Below are positions 6,862-14,991 of a stretch of DNA of 17,047 nucleotides, one piece after another. The stretch comes from Micrococcales bacterium UBA2037 (lineage in GTDB: Bacteria; Actinomycetota; Actinomycetes; Actinomycetales; Microbacteriaceae), in the NCBI GenBank assembly GCA_002333405.1, contig DDBH01000003.1, positions 12,295-29,341 of the forward strand. Direction: 5' to 3'. Made by a program: the position numbers and the translations under genes. The stretch's first letter is position 1. Every line of letters begins with the position of its first letter. Under the pieces are notes generated by a model that saw nothing but the letters and a program-made list of their open reading frames with translations, was not told the DNA's origin and made no database searches.

Positions 6862-7446
6862 TGGCTCGTTACCGGTGTCGGTGATGTGGAAGTTCAGGTG
6901 GCTTCTGGAGGCGGTTGGACCACGCTGTCCCTGATATCTAGAACCATAGGCGGAGCTGCCATAGGGGTTCTCACTTGCACTTGAAAGCTGGAAGAAACAC
7001 AGCTGACCAATCTTCATGCCTGGCCAGAGCTTAATTGGCAGCGTCGCCACGTTCGATAGCTCCAGGGTGACATGTCCCTCAAAGCCCGGGTCCACAAAGC
7101 CTGCGGTCGAGTGGGTCAATAGACCCAGTCTTCCCAGCGAGCTCTTGCCCTCTAGCCTTGCTGCGATGTCATCTGGCAATTTCACGTATTCAAAAGTTGA
7201 ACCGAGCACAAATTCACCCGGGTGCAAAATAAAAGCCTCATTGCTTTCAACCTCGACGAATCGGGTTAGGTCATCCTGCTGCTCACGCGGATCAATGAAT
7301 GGGTACTTGTGGTTATCAAACAGCCTGAAGAAGCGATCCAGCCTGACGTCAATGCTGCTTGGCTGCATCAAACCTAGGTCAAGTGGGTCTAGGCCAATCC
7401 GGCCCGCGTCAATCTGGGCTCTGATGTCTCTGTCTGAAAGCAGCAT
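6850..7446 (-). CDS. dcd: Bifunctional dCTP deaminase/dUTPase
   Basis: Converts dCTP to dUTP and, in the bifunctional actinobacterial type, on to dUMP, feeding thymidylate synthesis and limiting uracil in DNA. The 198-residue protein starts MLLSDRDIRAQI and carries the trimeric dUTPase-fold motifs: QPSSIDVRL (about 29-37), the active-site block EGKSSLGRLGLLTHSTAGFVDPG, which closely resembles the M. tuberculosis enzyme, then LWPGMKIGQL and YQGQRGPT near the C-terminus. I start at ATG 7444-7446, not at an upstream TTG, because the family begins MLLSD and a TAACCT -10 box lies 7 bases upstream. The 3' end overlaps the convergent M56 gene by 12 bases. The bifunctional call is inferred from similarity. 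Confidence 0.93.
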   Translation of the reverse strand: MLLSDRDIRAQIDAGRIGLDPLDLGLMQPSSIDVRLDRFFRLFDNHKYPFIDPREQQDDLTRFVEVESNEAFILHPGEFVLGSTFEYVKLPDDIAARLEGKSSLGRLGLLTHSTAGFVDPGFEGHVTLELSNVATLPIKLWPGMKIGQLCFFQLSSASENPYGSSAYGSRYQGQRGPTASRSHLNFHITDTGNEPLAK

Positions 7447-7459
7447 GGTCTCAAGGTTA
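7447..7459 (-). promoter_or_regulatory. Probable leaderless promoter (-10) of dcd
   Basis: On the minus strand TAACCT (7454-7459) ends 7 bases before the dcd ATG; no SD is present. Same hexamer and almost the same spacing as upstream of the MFS gene at 4441. Confidence 0.5.
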
Positions 7460-7496
7460 CCTATTCGAACCAGGTTTCTTGGCAAACCCAGGCAAA

Positions 7497-9617
7497 CTAG
7501 TGGGTGAGGTTCACCTTTTTATAGATTCGGGTCAGCCACTTCGGTGCCCACCAGTTGGCAGCACCGAACAGTCGCATCAGCGCCGGCACCAGAAGTGCAC
7601 GAACGATGGTGGCATCAATCAGGATCGCAAACGCAATTCCAAACCCAAGCATCTTCATGATCGAAACCCCAGATGAGGCAAACGAGCCGAAGGTGACCGC
7701 CAGGATAAAGGCCGCGGCAGTAATGATTCGTCCGGAGCGCTGCAGACCGATGGCAACTGAGTTCAAGGTGTTCATGCCGGCATCATGCTGCTCCTTGATT
7801 CTTGAGAGCAGGAACAACTCGTAGTCCATAGACAACCCGAATGCCACAACCGCGACCATCACCAGGGAAGAGGTGTCGATGGTTCCGGTGACCGAGTATT
7901 CACCAAGCAACCACTGGAGGTGGCCGTTTTGGAAGACGAAGCTCAAAACGCCGAGGATTGCTCCGAGCGAAAGCACATTCAGCAAGATTGCCTTCAGTGG
8001 CAGCAGCACGCTACCGGTGAAGAGGAACAGCAGAATGAAGGTCGAGACAAAAATCCAGAGCGCTGCCAGCGGCAGTGCCTGCTCGATTCCCTGCTGAGAG
8101 TCGGTGTAGTAAGCACCACCACCGCCAATCAGAACCTGATCCAGGTTACTTTCCAGCCCTCGCAACGAAACTGTTTGCTCCAACCCCTCGGGGCTTCTTG
8201 GTTCCAAATCAGTAATCGCATTGATCCTGACCCAGGATGTGTCCTGATCAGTTGGCACAATCCCGACCCGAACAATATCTGGCTGGTCCTGGAGCTGGTC
8301 CAGGTACTCATTCACTGCGCTGTCGCTGCCCTGAACCAGGATTTCGATGGGTGACGACTCTCTGCCATCAAAGCGCTCTCGCAACAGGTTTGATGCCACC
8401 AATGCGGGGCTTTCCTTCGGCAGCACTCGATCGTCAACCTGACCAAACACGGCATCGGTTGAAAGTGAGAACATTCCGGAGAGACCAAGGACTGTCACAA
8501 ACAAAATTGGCAGGGGCCGGCGCATCGTGAAGCGAGCGATCTTTTCCCAAATTCCCTTGTCCTTAGGCGTTAGGTCACGCCTGAAGACCCTGATTGAGTT
8601 GACCTTGTCTCCAATCAGGCTGAGCTGAGCTGGAACAGCAATCGCAGCACCAACAACCGCGATGGTCACCACTGTGAAGCCGGCCAGTGCGAAGGATTGC
8701 AGGAAGTACTGCGGGAAAAACCACATCGACAGCATCACTAGCGCAACCGTTAGACCAGAGAACACGACGGTCTTTCCGGCGGTCGCGACCGTGATTGCGG
8801 TTGCCTCTTCAACACTCTTGCCGGCAGCCCGTTCCTCTCGAAACCGGTTCACAACCAGCAGGCTGTAGTCAATGCCGAGACCAAGACCAAGGCCAGTAAT
8901 CAGGTTCAGCGCAAAGATTGAAACGTCTGTGAAGTTGCTAACGCCCCACACCACAAAGAATGAGCCGACGATTGCAAGGCCACCCACAAACAGCGGCAAC
9001 CCTGCTGCAACCAACGAACCAAATACGAAAATAAGCAGAATCAAAACAATTGGAATCGCGATGGTTTCGGCTCGAATCAAATCTGACTCAATGGTTTCAT
9101 TGATGGCCTTGGTGACCGCACCGAAGCCAGCTATGTGAACCTTGGCACCCTGGTAGTCACCGGTGAACTCATCCACAATTGTTGCCACGGCCTCGGTTTG
9201 ACTGATCCCGTTTTCTAAATCAACCAGTAGATAAATCAGCTTGCCGTCGGCAGAAACCAGTGATGCCGGAGAGCCGAGCGTGTAGTAGTTAAGCACAGAC
9301 TTCACGCCCTCAACCTGACTCAAATCATCAGACAGGGCGGTGACAAGCTCAAAATACTTTGGCATTCCATCGGCATTTAGGTCGTTTGCCTGACCGGGAA
9401 GATCTGCCAGCACAATTACCTCGGCTGGATCAACTGCAAACTCAGAACCAAGCAACTGAGTAACAGTTGCCGAATCAGAGTTTGGGTTGTCGTAACCGCC
9501 GCCCTTTAGGTTTCCAAAGACCTGAAACCCCCAGACGCTGCTGAGTGCAATCAGGCCAATGAAGCCAAACAGCACCCATTTGGCATGCCTGACTATGAAA
9601 TGTCCAAGAGCTAACAT
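7497..9617 (-). CDS. MMPL/RND-family membrane transporter
   Basis: A 706-residue transporter with two repeats, each a transmembrane helix, a large outer-facing domain and a cluster of five helices. The proton-relay signature of each repeat is visible: LGLGLGIDYSLLVVNRFREE (about 243-262, Asp250-Tyr251) and FGLSMDYELFLLSR (about 593-606, Asp598-Tyr599). Mycobacterial MmpL proteins export lipids and siderophores; the substrate here cannot be told. ATG at 9615-9617 is chosen since it has AGGA 4 bases upstream and begins right before the first helix; a TTG 36 bases upstream adds only a hydrophilic stretch. It is single, with no MmpS or TetR partner, and divergent from the esterase gene by 59 bases. 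Confidence 0.9.
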   Translation of the reverse strand: MLALGHFIVRHAKWVLFGFIGLIALSSVWGFQVFGNLKGGGYDNPNSDSATVTQLLGSEFAVDPAEVIVLADLPGQANDLNADGMPKYFELVTALSDDLSQVEGVKSVLNYYTLGSPASLVSADGKLIYLLVDLENGISQTEAVATIVDEFTGDYQGAKVHIAGFGAVTKAINETIESDLIRAETIAIPIVLILLIFVFGSLVAAGLPLFVGGLAIVGSFFVVWGVSNFTDVSIFALNLITGLGLGLGIDYSLLVVNRFREERAAGKSVEEATAITVATAGKTVVFSGLTVALVMLSMWFFPQYFLQSFALAGFTVVTIAVVGAAIAVPAQLSLIGDKVNSIRVFRRDLTPKDKGIWEKIARFTMRRPLPILFVTVLGLSGMFSLSTDAVFGQVDDRVLPKESPALVASNLLRERFDGRESSPIEILVQGSDSAVNEYLDQLQDQPDIVRVGIVPTDQDTSWVRINAITDLEPRSPEGLEQTVSLRGLESNLDQVLIGGGGAYYTDSQQGIEQALPLAALWIFVSTFILLFLFTGSVLLPLKAILLNVLSLGAILGVLSFVFQNGHLQWLLGEYSVTGTIDTSSLVMVAVVAFGLSMDYELFLLSRIKEQHDAGMNTLNSVAIGLQRSGRIITAAAFILAVTFGSFASSGVSIMKMLGFGIAFAILIDATIVRALLVPALMRLFGAANWWAPKWLTRIYKKVNLTH

Positions 9618-9676
9618 TTTTTTCCTAAACTCCCCACCTGTGTTGCCAACCAAAAACTTCGTGGCAGGATTTCCCT

Positions 9677-10801
9677 ATGTTCAAAAAACACAGGATTCGA
9701 TCCAGAATTTATTTCACAATCGCAGCTTTGGGATTGATCACGGCATGGTGGTTCAATGCCATGGCCGTCTTCCAGGAAGCAGACTACCTCAGGGCTTGGT
9801 TTGGCTCATATGTGGACTGGGTCCTCTCTTTAGATCTGTTGATTGTTGGGGCCGGTGTCATCACCTTCATGTTGGTGGAGGCTAAGCGGCTTGGCATGAA
9901 GCGAGTTTGGATCTACTTCCTGCTCTCTGGTTTCACTGCCATGGCATTCACCTTCCCGCTATTCATGGCTTTTAGAGAGCGAAAGCTGTTGCAGCTGCGG
10001 CTTGCTGGAGGCAGCATCGAGCGCTACGAATTCGACAACCACATCGTTGACGTTTGGCTGCCAGCAGACCTAAACCCAGAAACTCCGGTGCTGGTAATGC
10101 ACGATGGCCGCAATATTTTTGACGAAAAAGACTCCTACACCGGTAAGACCTGGGAGGTTTTGCCTGCTATCCGTGACGAGGTTCGGGGTCCCAAGCCTGT
10201 TGTCATTGCACTTTGGGGCTTCAGTGACCTAACCCGACTGCGTGAGCTTGCCCCACAAAAGATCTTGGATAACCACCAGGAAATTTGGGATGGCATGCCT
10301 GCTGACTATGCCGATGCCCCCGGCGAATCTATGGGCGATGCCTATGTGTCACTGATGGCAGATGCGATCTTGCCATTCGTTGCTGACAAACATGGCCTGG
10401 AGCTGAACCCCGACCGAACCGCGGTCATGGGCTCATCAATGGGCGGGTTGATGTCACTTTATGCACTTGGACAACGACCGGAGGTTTTTGGAACGGCAAT
10501 AGCCTTTTCAACCCACTGGCCATTTGGTGGCAATGACATGGTGAATGAGCTCACCGAACTATTGCCAGATGCCGCGAGTCACAGAATTTGGACCGACACC
10601 GGCACCATTGAACTTGATCAGTACTACGCACCGTTCCACAAGGCTGCGGTTGAGAAGATTCAAGCTAGGGGTTACTCAGAGCCAGATTCGCTTGTTGCCG
10701 CCACCTACCCAAACACCGGGCACCACGAAAGCTACTGGGCTAGAAGGGTGGCAGATGCTCTGAACTGGTGGCTAAGGGCTCCTGATCGAGATCAGGGGTA
10801 G
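9677..10801 (+). CDS. Membrane-anchored esterase with N-terminal DUF2834-like domain
   Basis: 374 residues in two parts. Residues 10-103 contain three hydrophobic segments and closely follow the DUF2834 pattern (IYFTIAALGLITAWW at the start, EAKRLGMKRVWIY in the second loop, FPLFMAFRERK at the end). Residues about 115-366 are an alpha/beta hydrolase of the putative esterase/Fes/EstD family: VLVMHDGRNIF, nucleophile elbow GSSMGG (252-257, Ser254), a likely acid Asp around 307, and His349 in TGHHESYW. It probably hydrolyses an ester at the membrane surface; the substrate is unknown. AGGA lies 7 bases before the ATG at 9677. The last 62 bases overlap the convergent helicase gene. The hydrolase call is firm, the DUF2834 call good but from memory. 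Confidence 0.87.
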   Translation: MFKKHRIRSRIYFTIAALGLITAWWFNAMAVFQEADYLRAWFGSYVDWVLSLDLLIVGAGVITFMLVEAKRLGMKRVWIYFLLSGFTAMAFTFPLFMAFRERKLLQLRLAGGSIERYEFDNHIVDVWLPADLNPETPVLVMHDGRNIFDEKDSYTGKTWEVLPAIRDEVRGPKPVVIALWGFSDLTRLRELAPQKILDNHQEIWDGMPADYADAPGESMGDAYVSLMADAILPFVADKHGLELNPDRTAVMGSSMGGLMSLYALGQRPEVFGTAIAFSTHWPFGGNDMVNELTELLPDAASHRIWTDTGTIELDQYYAPFHKAAVEKIQARGYSEPDSLVAATYPNTGHHESYWARRVADALNWWLRAPDRDQG

Positions 10802-12143
10802 TGCTGGCACCGGACATGAACCTCACCACATCCTTATCGACCATCACGTCTCGAATCAGAATCGCACGGGTTAGGTAAAGACCGGTCAGTGCCCTGACTC
10901 GGCTGAGCGCAACATAGGTTTGGCCGGGTGAAAAAGCACCCCTGCCCATGTCGATCTGAACCTCGTCATAGGTTTGCCCCTGTGACTTGTGGATGGTGAC
11001 TGCCCAGGCAAGCCGGAGCGGAATCTGCTTGAACTCGGCCAGGGTTACCGGAACCAAAACCTCTTTGGTTTTGCCGGTTGCCTCATCAAAGTCCTCTTCA
11101 ACTTCATAGCGAACCTTTTCCCAGGTAGCCGGCCCGACCTCAAGCTCTTCGCCATCAACGTCGACCACCACCAGGCCCGACTTAGGCAGGGCAACGACCC
11201 GGCCGATGGTTCCGTTCACCCAGCGCCTAACCATCGCACCATTGGTGCCCTTGGTGCTGGAGGCATCATCGTTCTTGATAAACATCACCTGCGCGCCAAC
11301 CTTTAGGGCCAGGTCAGTTTCGGCAGGCAGTGCCCTGCCGAATGCCTTCTCGGCGCCTTCGGAGTAGACGGCTCTAAATACCTTTGGGTCGGTTTCGATA
11401 AGACCCATGCGCTGGTGGTTCACCGAGTTCACGGTTTCATTGATGGTCGCCAGGCGAATCACGTCCGAATGAGGTGGGTAGCGATTGCCAGCCGTGTTGA
11501 GCGCATCCAGCATTTCCTGCGTGACCGATCCGTCTCGGATGGCATTCAGAATTTCCTTGAAGTCAGCGTCTGACTGCCTGAAGATTTCTGAAAGCTCAAA
11601 CCGCTCCAGGTCGGTGTTGCGCCAAACATGAGCGTCGAAGAACCAGAGTGACTGGTAGTTCTCGGCAATGTAGGTGCGCTCAGCTGGATCGCGCGGTGGC
11701 ACCGGCGCCAGCTGATAGGGGTCACCAAACATCACAATCTGCGCCCCACCAAAAGGCTCGTTCTTTCGGCCCCTGGCAATTCGAAGGGCTCTGTCGATTG
11801 CGTCCATCAAATCTGCCGAAACCATCGACACCTCGTCGATAACCAGCATGTCCAGCGCCCTTAGCACCTCTCTGGTTCGGCGTGACAGGTGCCTGGCGAT
11901 CTCAACTTCACCCAGCAGCCCAAGTGGGAAGGTGAAGAGGGAGTGGATAGTTACTCCGCCAACATTTAGAGCAGCAACGCCAGTCGGAGCACAAACGGCG
12001 AAAGACTTCTCGGTGTTTGCAGTCAGGTGAGAAAGCAGCGTGGACTTGCCGGTGCCGGCACGACCTGTCACAAAGACATTGCTTTGTGACTGCTCAATAT
12101 ATTCAAACAGCGCCTGCTGCTCGCTGGAAAGTTCAATAATCAA
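10740..12143 (-). CDS. Pif1/RecD-like superfamily 1B DNA helicase
   Basis: 467-residue cytoplasmic ATPase. Motif I/Walker A GRAGTGKS (27-34), motif Ia CAPTGVAALNV (51-61), Walker B LVIDEVSM (100-107), motif III GDPYQLAPV (140-148), motif V VTIHKSQGQT (382-391), and motif VI YVALSRVR (410-417) with its arginine finger all appear in the order of Pif1-type helicases. These are 5'-3' helicases that unwind DNA, G-quadruplexes or RNA-DNA hybrids. It starts at TTG 12141-12143 (no ATG precedes Walker A), overlapping the stop of the CopD-CtaG gene as TTGA, with AAGGA about 9 bases upstream, so translation is probably coupled. There is no functional link to its copper neighbours. Its 3' end overlaps the convergent esterase gene by 62 bases. 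Confidence 0.9.
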   Translation of the reverse strand: MIIELSSEQQALFEYIEQSQSNVFVTGRAGTGKSTLLSHLTANTEKSFAVCAPTGVAALNVGGVTIHSLFTFPLGLLGEVEIARHLSRRTREVLRALDMLVIDEVSMVSADLMDAIDRALRIARGRKNEPFGGAQIVMFGDPYQLAPVPPRDPAERTYIAENYQSLWFFDAHVWRNTDLERFELSEIFRQSDADFKEILNAIRDGSVTQEMLDALNTAGNRYPPHSDVIRLATINETVNSVNHQRMGLIETDPKVFRAVYSEGAEKAFGRALPAETDLALKVGAQVMFIKNDDASSTKGTNGAMVRRWVNGTIGRVVALPKSGLVVVDVDGEELEVGPATWEKVRYEVEEDFDEATGKTKEVLVPVTLAEFKQIPLRLAWAVTIHKSQGQTYDEVQIDMGRGAFSPGQTYVALSRVRALTGLYLTRAILIRDVMVDKDVVRFMSGASTTPDLDQEPLATSSEHLPPF

Positions 12144-14104
12144 CGGCGCTGATCCTTTGTGTCGCTTAGTTGCTGCAGCATTTGGTTGTAGTCCTCGAGG
12201 TCCTTGTTACCGGTTCTGTCTGATGCTCTGTCCAAGCGCTTGCGCTCTCGATCATCGGATCTGGACCATTGGGTGACAACTATCAGAGCTATGACGATAG
12301 TGGGGATTTCACCAACACCCCAGGCAAAAGCGCCGCCAACGGCCTGATCAGTCAGTGGATCATCGCCCCAGGTTCGGCCCATCGCTCCAAACCAGTTTGC
12401 AAGCAACAGGCTCTTCTCATTCATCAGCCCAAGGCCAAAGAATGCGTGGAAGGCCATGGTGCCAATCAACAGCATTAGCTTGACCGGGTAGCCGGTCGTG
12501 TGTGGCTGCGGGTCAACTCCCATCAGCGACTGCACAAACAGGTAGCCGGTGATCAAAAAGTGAATCAGCATCCACTGGTGGCCCAGGTGATCCTCGGTTG
12601 CCCACCTAAACAATGGCGTGTAGTAGAACATCACCAGCGACAGAGCGAAGTTCAAACCGGCAAACAGCGGGTGCGAGATAAACCAGGCAAAGGGTGTGTG
12701 AACAGCCCAGAGCACCCACTCCCTAAGCCCCCAGGAGTCATCCTTGCGAGCAGGCTGTGCGCGCACCAGCAGCGTGACAGGCGCCCCAGGCACCAGCAAC
12801 ACCGGAACCATCATGGAAAGCACCATGTGGCCGATCATGTGCATGCTAAATAGATACTCCTGGTAAGCATTGAGGGCACCGTTGGTGACATACAGCAGCG
12901 TGAGCATCCCGCCAATCCAGGACAGAGTCCTTGCAATTGGCCAGCGGTCGCCACGCCTTCTTAGAACCCAAACCCCATAGAGGTAGAAAACAATCGCACC
13001 CAGGCAAACGCTGATCCAAAGCACATCGATGTCCCAAACGGTGAGCCAAGACGCATCGGTTAGCTCTGGTGGCAACTTATCGCCGGTGAGGATTTCTGCC
13101 GGCGTGAGCGGAACAAACTCAGCCTGGTCCAGCGGAGTTTGAGTTTTGGCGAGCGCCGTTCCAAGCCCAATCGCGAGTCCCATGATCCCGATCTCAACTA
13201 GAGCCAGCCGCCAGAAGCTAAATGCCCTCTGGCTAAATTGCCTCACGAGCGAGAGCCGGTGCCTTGCCGCAATCAGACCGAGCGCAACCAGCAGCGACGC
13301 CTTGCCGATCAGCAGTAGGCCATAGCTTGAAAAGAGGTCGGCTGGTTCGTAAAGCCTGATAACCCCGGAGGTCACACCGGAAATGGCAACCATGATGAAT
13401 GCAACCAGCGCCAGCGAGCTGTAGCGCGAGACCAAAACAGCAGATCGCTCTGACTGGCCCCTGAATACGACATAGAGCGCAATCAGCCCGCCCACCCAAA
13501 TGCTGATGCCAACCAGGTGCATCAGAAGTGAGTTCACCGCAAGTGCGTGACCGGCGTCTGAGGAGGCGTGCCCTGAGGCCGCCAAGGGATAAAGTCCAGC
13601 GATTGCGATTGCGGCATTGATGGCGGTCATCCGCCTCCCGACAAAGGCAAGGGTTGTTAGCGAAAGCACAAAGGCAATCCCGAGGTTCCACACCAGGAGA
13701 ACCCCGAGCTCGATGTCTGTTGCAAACAACCAGAGGCTGTCACTGAAGGTTTGACCGTAGGAGATCTCTGAACCAGAAACAGACAGGTAGGTCATCACAA
13801 AGTTCACTGAGGCAGCAAGCGCCCAAATAGCTGCTGACCAGGCCGCCACTGGCGCTAACTTCAATCGCTCCTTCGAGTCCGCCGCGTAGGCAGACAGCAC
13901 CAGCGATCCGACAGCAGTTGCCATCGAGAAATTCATGATTAGTTTGGCAAACGGTGCTCCGAATCGAACAACCGGGCCTGGGTCTGAAAATTGCAGCGGG
14001 TCAGCACCGCCGCCAACTTCCAATCCCGCAATAACGCTTACTAGCCCCGCAACAACAACCAGGGCAATAGCGACAAGGTGGCGACTAGGCGTCTGTTGAT
14101 TCAC
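12140..14104 (-). CDS. CopD-CtaG fusion, copper uptake and cytochrome oxidase assembly membrane protein
   Basis: 654 residues with about 15 hydrophobic segments. Residues about 190-320 form the CopD copper-resistance domain (SLLMHLVGISIWVGGL at 192-207, with His196; H179 and H186 just before). Residues about 360-615 form the CtaG (caa3-type assembly) domain, with MHMIGHMVLSMMVPVLLVPGAP (421-442, His422 and His426) and later histidines near 515 and 553. Such fusions are typical of actinobacteria (M. tuberculosis Rv0102 is similar). It probably moves copper across the membrane to the CuB centre of the oxidase. GTG at 14102-14104 overlaps the upstream stop (GTGA), and the downstream helicase overlaps its own stop (TTGA). 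The soluble tail (about 615-654) is charged. Confidence 0.88.
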   Translation of the reverse strand: MNQQTPSRHLVAIALVVVAGLVSVIAGLEVGGGADPLQFSDPGPVVRFGAPFAKLIMNFSMATAVGSLVLSAYAADSKERLKLAPVAAWSAAIWALAASVNFVMTYLSVSGSEISYGQTFSDSLWLFATDIELGVLLVWNLGIAFVLSLTTLAFVGRRMTAINAAIAIAGLYPLAASGHASSDAGHALAVNSLLMHLVGISIWVGGLIALYVVFRGQSERSAVLVSRYSSLALVAFIMVAISGVTSGVIRLYEPADLFSSYGLLLIGKASLLVALGLIAARHRLSLVRQFSQRAFSFWRLALVEIGIMGLAIGLGTALAKTQTPLDQAEFVPLTPAEILTGDKLPPELTDASWLTVWDIDVLWISVCLGAIVFYLYGVWVLRRRGDRWPIARTLSWIGGMLTLLYVTNGALNAYQEYLFSMHMIGHMVLSMMVPVLLVPGAPVTLLVRAQPARKDDSWGLREWVLWAVHTPFAWFISHPLFAGLNFALSLVMFYYTPLFRWATEDHLGHQWMLIHFLITGYLFVQSLMGVDPQPHTTGYPVKLMLLIGTMAFHAFFGLGLMNEKSLLLANWFGAMGRTWGDDPLTDQAVGGAFAWGVGEIPTIVIALIVVTQWSRSDDRERKRLDRASDRTGNKDLEDYNQMLQQLSDTKDQRR

Positions 14105-14565
14105 CTACCAAGCCTCGGGAAGAACCTAGGAGTCCTCTCCGCGTACTGCTTGTATTGCGGGTAACGCTCGCGAAGTAATGACTCTTCAAAATCCGCCTTG
14201 TTGCTCAGTAATGCGTAGAGCAGCATCACAACAATGATCTGTGGCCAGTAACCAGCATCAAGCAGGATGCCGAAGCTCATCAACAACAGCGCAAAATAAA
14301 TTGGGTGTCGAACCCGAGAGTAGATGCCGGTGGTCACCAGGGTTCCGTTGTCCTTAGGAATGGCCAGTGCAGTCAGGGCATTTCCCAACCCCAAGAAGCT
14401 AACCAGCAGCACGATAGAGCCGATTGCAATGAATGCCAGGCCGACCATGCCAACAACTTCACTGGCAGCGCCGTAGGCGTTTTCCTGTCTAGGGGTAAGC
14501 ACCAGCAGAATGATCAGAACAAACTGCAACAGGACCAGTGAGTAGGAGCGGGATTTGTTGTTCAT
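14101..14565 (-). CDS. Isoprenylcysteine carboxyl methyltransferase-like (ICMT/PEMT) membrane protein
   Basis: 154-residue integral membrane protein with four hydrophobic segments (about 8-24, 37-59, 89-103, 107-120). The signature GIYSRVRHPIYFALLL (80-95, Arg86-His87-Pro88) and the following FEESLLRERYPQYKQYAERTPRFFP (127-150) form the SAM-binding and active-site region of the ICMT/PEMT family. Substrates of bacterial members are mostly unknown and prenylated proteins are unlikely. It is the first gene of a three-gene unit, its TGA overlapping the GTG of the CopD-CtaG gene. A TAGGGT box 6 bases before the ATG suggests a leaderless message. Confidence 0.85.
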   Translation of the reverse strand: MNNKSRSYSLVLLQFVLIILLVLTPRQENAYGAASEVVGMVGLAFIAIGSIVLLVSFLGLGNALTALAIPKDNGTLVTTGIYSRVRHPIYFALLLMSFGILLDAGYWPQIIVVMLLYALLSNKADFEESLLRERYPQYKQYAERTPRFFPRLGR

Positions 14566-14577
14566 GAGACAACCCTA
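14566..14577 (-). promoter_or_regulatory. Probable leaderless promoter (-10) of the ICMT-CopD/CtaG-helicase unit
   Basis: On the minus strand TAGGGT (14572-14577) ends 6 bases before the ATG at 14565, and there is no SD. It lies directly downstream of the hup terminator, consistent with a separate transcription unit. No convincing -35 is present. Confidence 0.45.
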
Positions 14578-14589
14578 TTCCAGACAAGC

Positions 14590-14623
14590 AAAAAGCGGTG
14601 TCTCAAACAAGACACCGCTTTTT
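14590..14623 (-). terminator. Intrinsic terminator of hup
   Basis: Perfect 14-base stem (AAAAAGCGGTGTCT with its complement) and a 6-base loop, with T-runs on both strands, starting 15 bases after the hup stop. It stops hup transcription and, being symmetrical, could work in either direction. Confidence 0.92.
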
Positions 14624-14637
14624 ATTTAGCTTCTGAG

Positions 14638-14910
14638 TTACTTGACTGCAGCCTTTAGCTTGCTTCCAGCTGAAACCTTTACGGTGTTAGCTGCAGCAAT
14701 CTGGATGGTTGCGCCAGTCTGTGGGTTACGGCCCGCACGTGCTGCGCGGTGTCCCTTGTCAACAGATAGGTAACCAGGAATGGTGACCTTGTCACCCTTC
14801 GCGATTGATGCGCCGATTGTGTCAAACATTGCGTCGATTACACGGCCTACTGCTGCCTGGGACTCTCCAGTGTGTGCTGCCACTGCAGCTACTAGCTCAC
14901 TCTTGTTCAT
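14638..14910 (-). CDS. hup: HU-family nucleoid-associated DNA-binding protein
   Basis: 90-residue HU that bends and compacts DNA as a dimer. It starts MNKSELVAAVAAHTG (dimerising helices), with the family signature GHRAARAGRNPQTGATIQI at about 53-71 forming the DNA-gripping arm. It lacks the long Lys/Ala-rich tail found in mycobacterial HupB, so only the basic HU core is present. A strong SD (AGGAGGACC) is 5 bases before the ATG. A promoter and inverted repeat lie upstream, and a strong terminator follows. Identity is certain; the gene symbol number (hupA or hupB) is not assigned. Confidence 0.96.
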   Translation of the reverse strand: MNKSELVAAVAAHTGESQAAVGRVIDAMFDTIGASIAKGDKVTIPGYLSVDKGHRAARAGRNPQTGATIQIAAANTVKVSAGSKLKAAVK

Positions 14911-14936
14911 AATGGTCCTCCTGGACTACTTGTGGA

Positions 14937-14960
14937 CATTGATGTCTCAATCAATGTATA
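14937..14960 (-). promoter_or_regulatory. hup promoter -10 with overlapping inverted repeat
   Basis: On the minus strand a good -10, TATACA (14955-14960), is followed immediately by the inverted repeat CATTGAT-N6-ATCAATG (14937-14956), which covers the expected start site. The position fits an operator or a 5' stem-loop. The -35 (GTTATC, 14978-14983) is weak. Confidence 0.55.
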
Positions 14961-14991
14961 GGTAGAACCTGCTTGGGATAACTCTTCTCTC

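Noticed and set aside
7447..7485. Upstream TTG start for dcd
   Set aside because: Adds 13 residues not typical of the family and runs through the proposed -10; the family starts MLLSD.
9618..9653. Upstream TTG start for the MMPL gene
   Set aside because: The ATG at 9617 has a good SD and starts just before the first helix; the added residues read through that SD.
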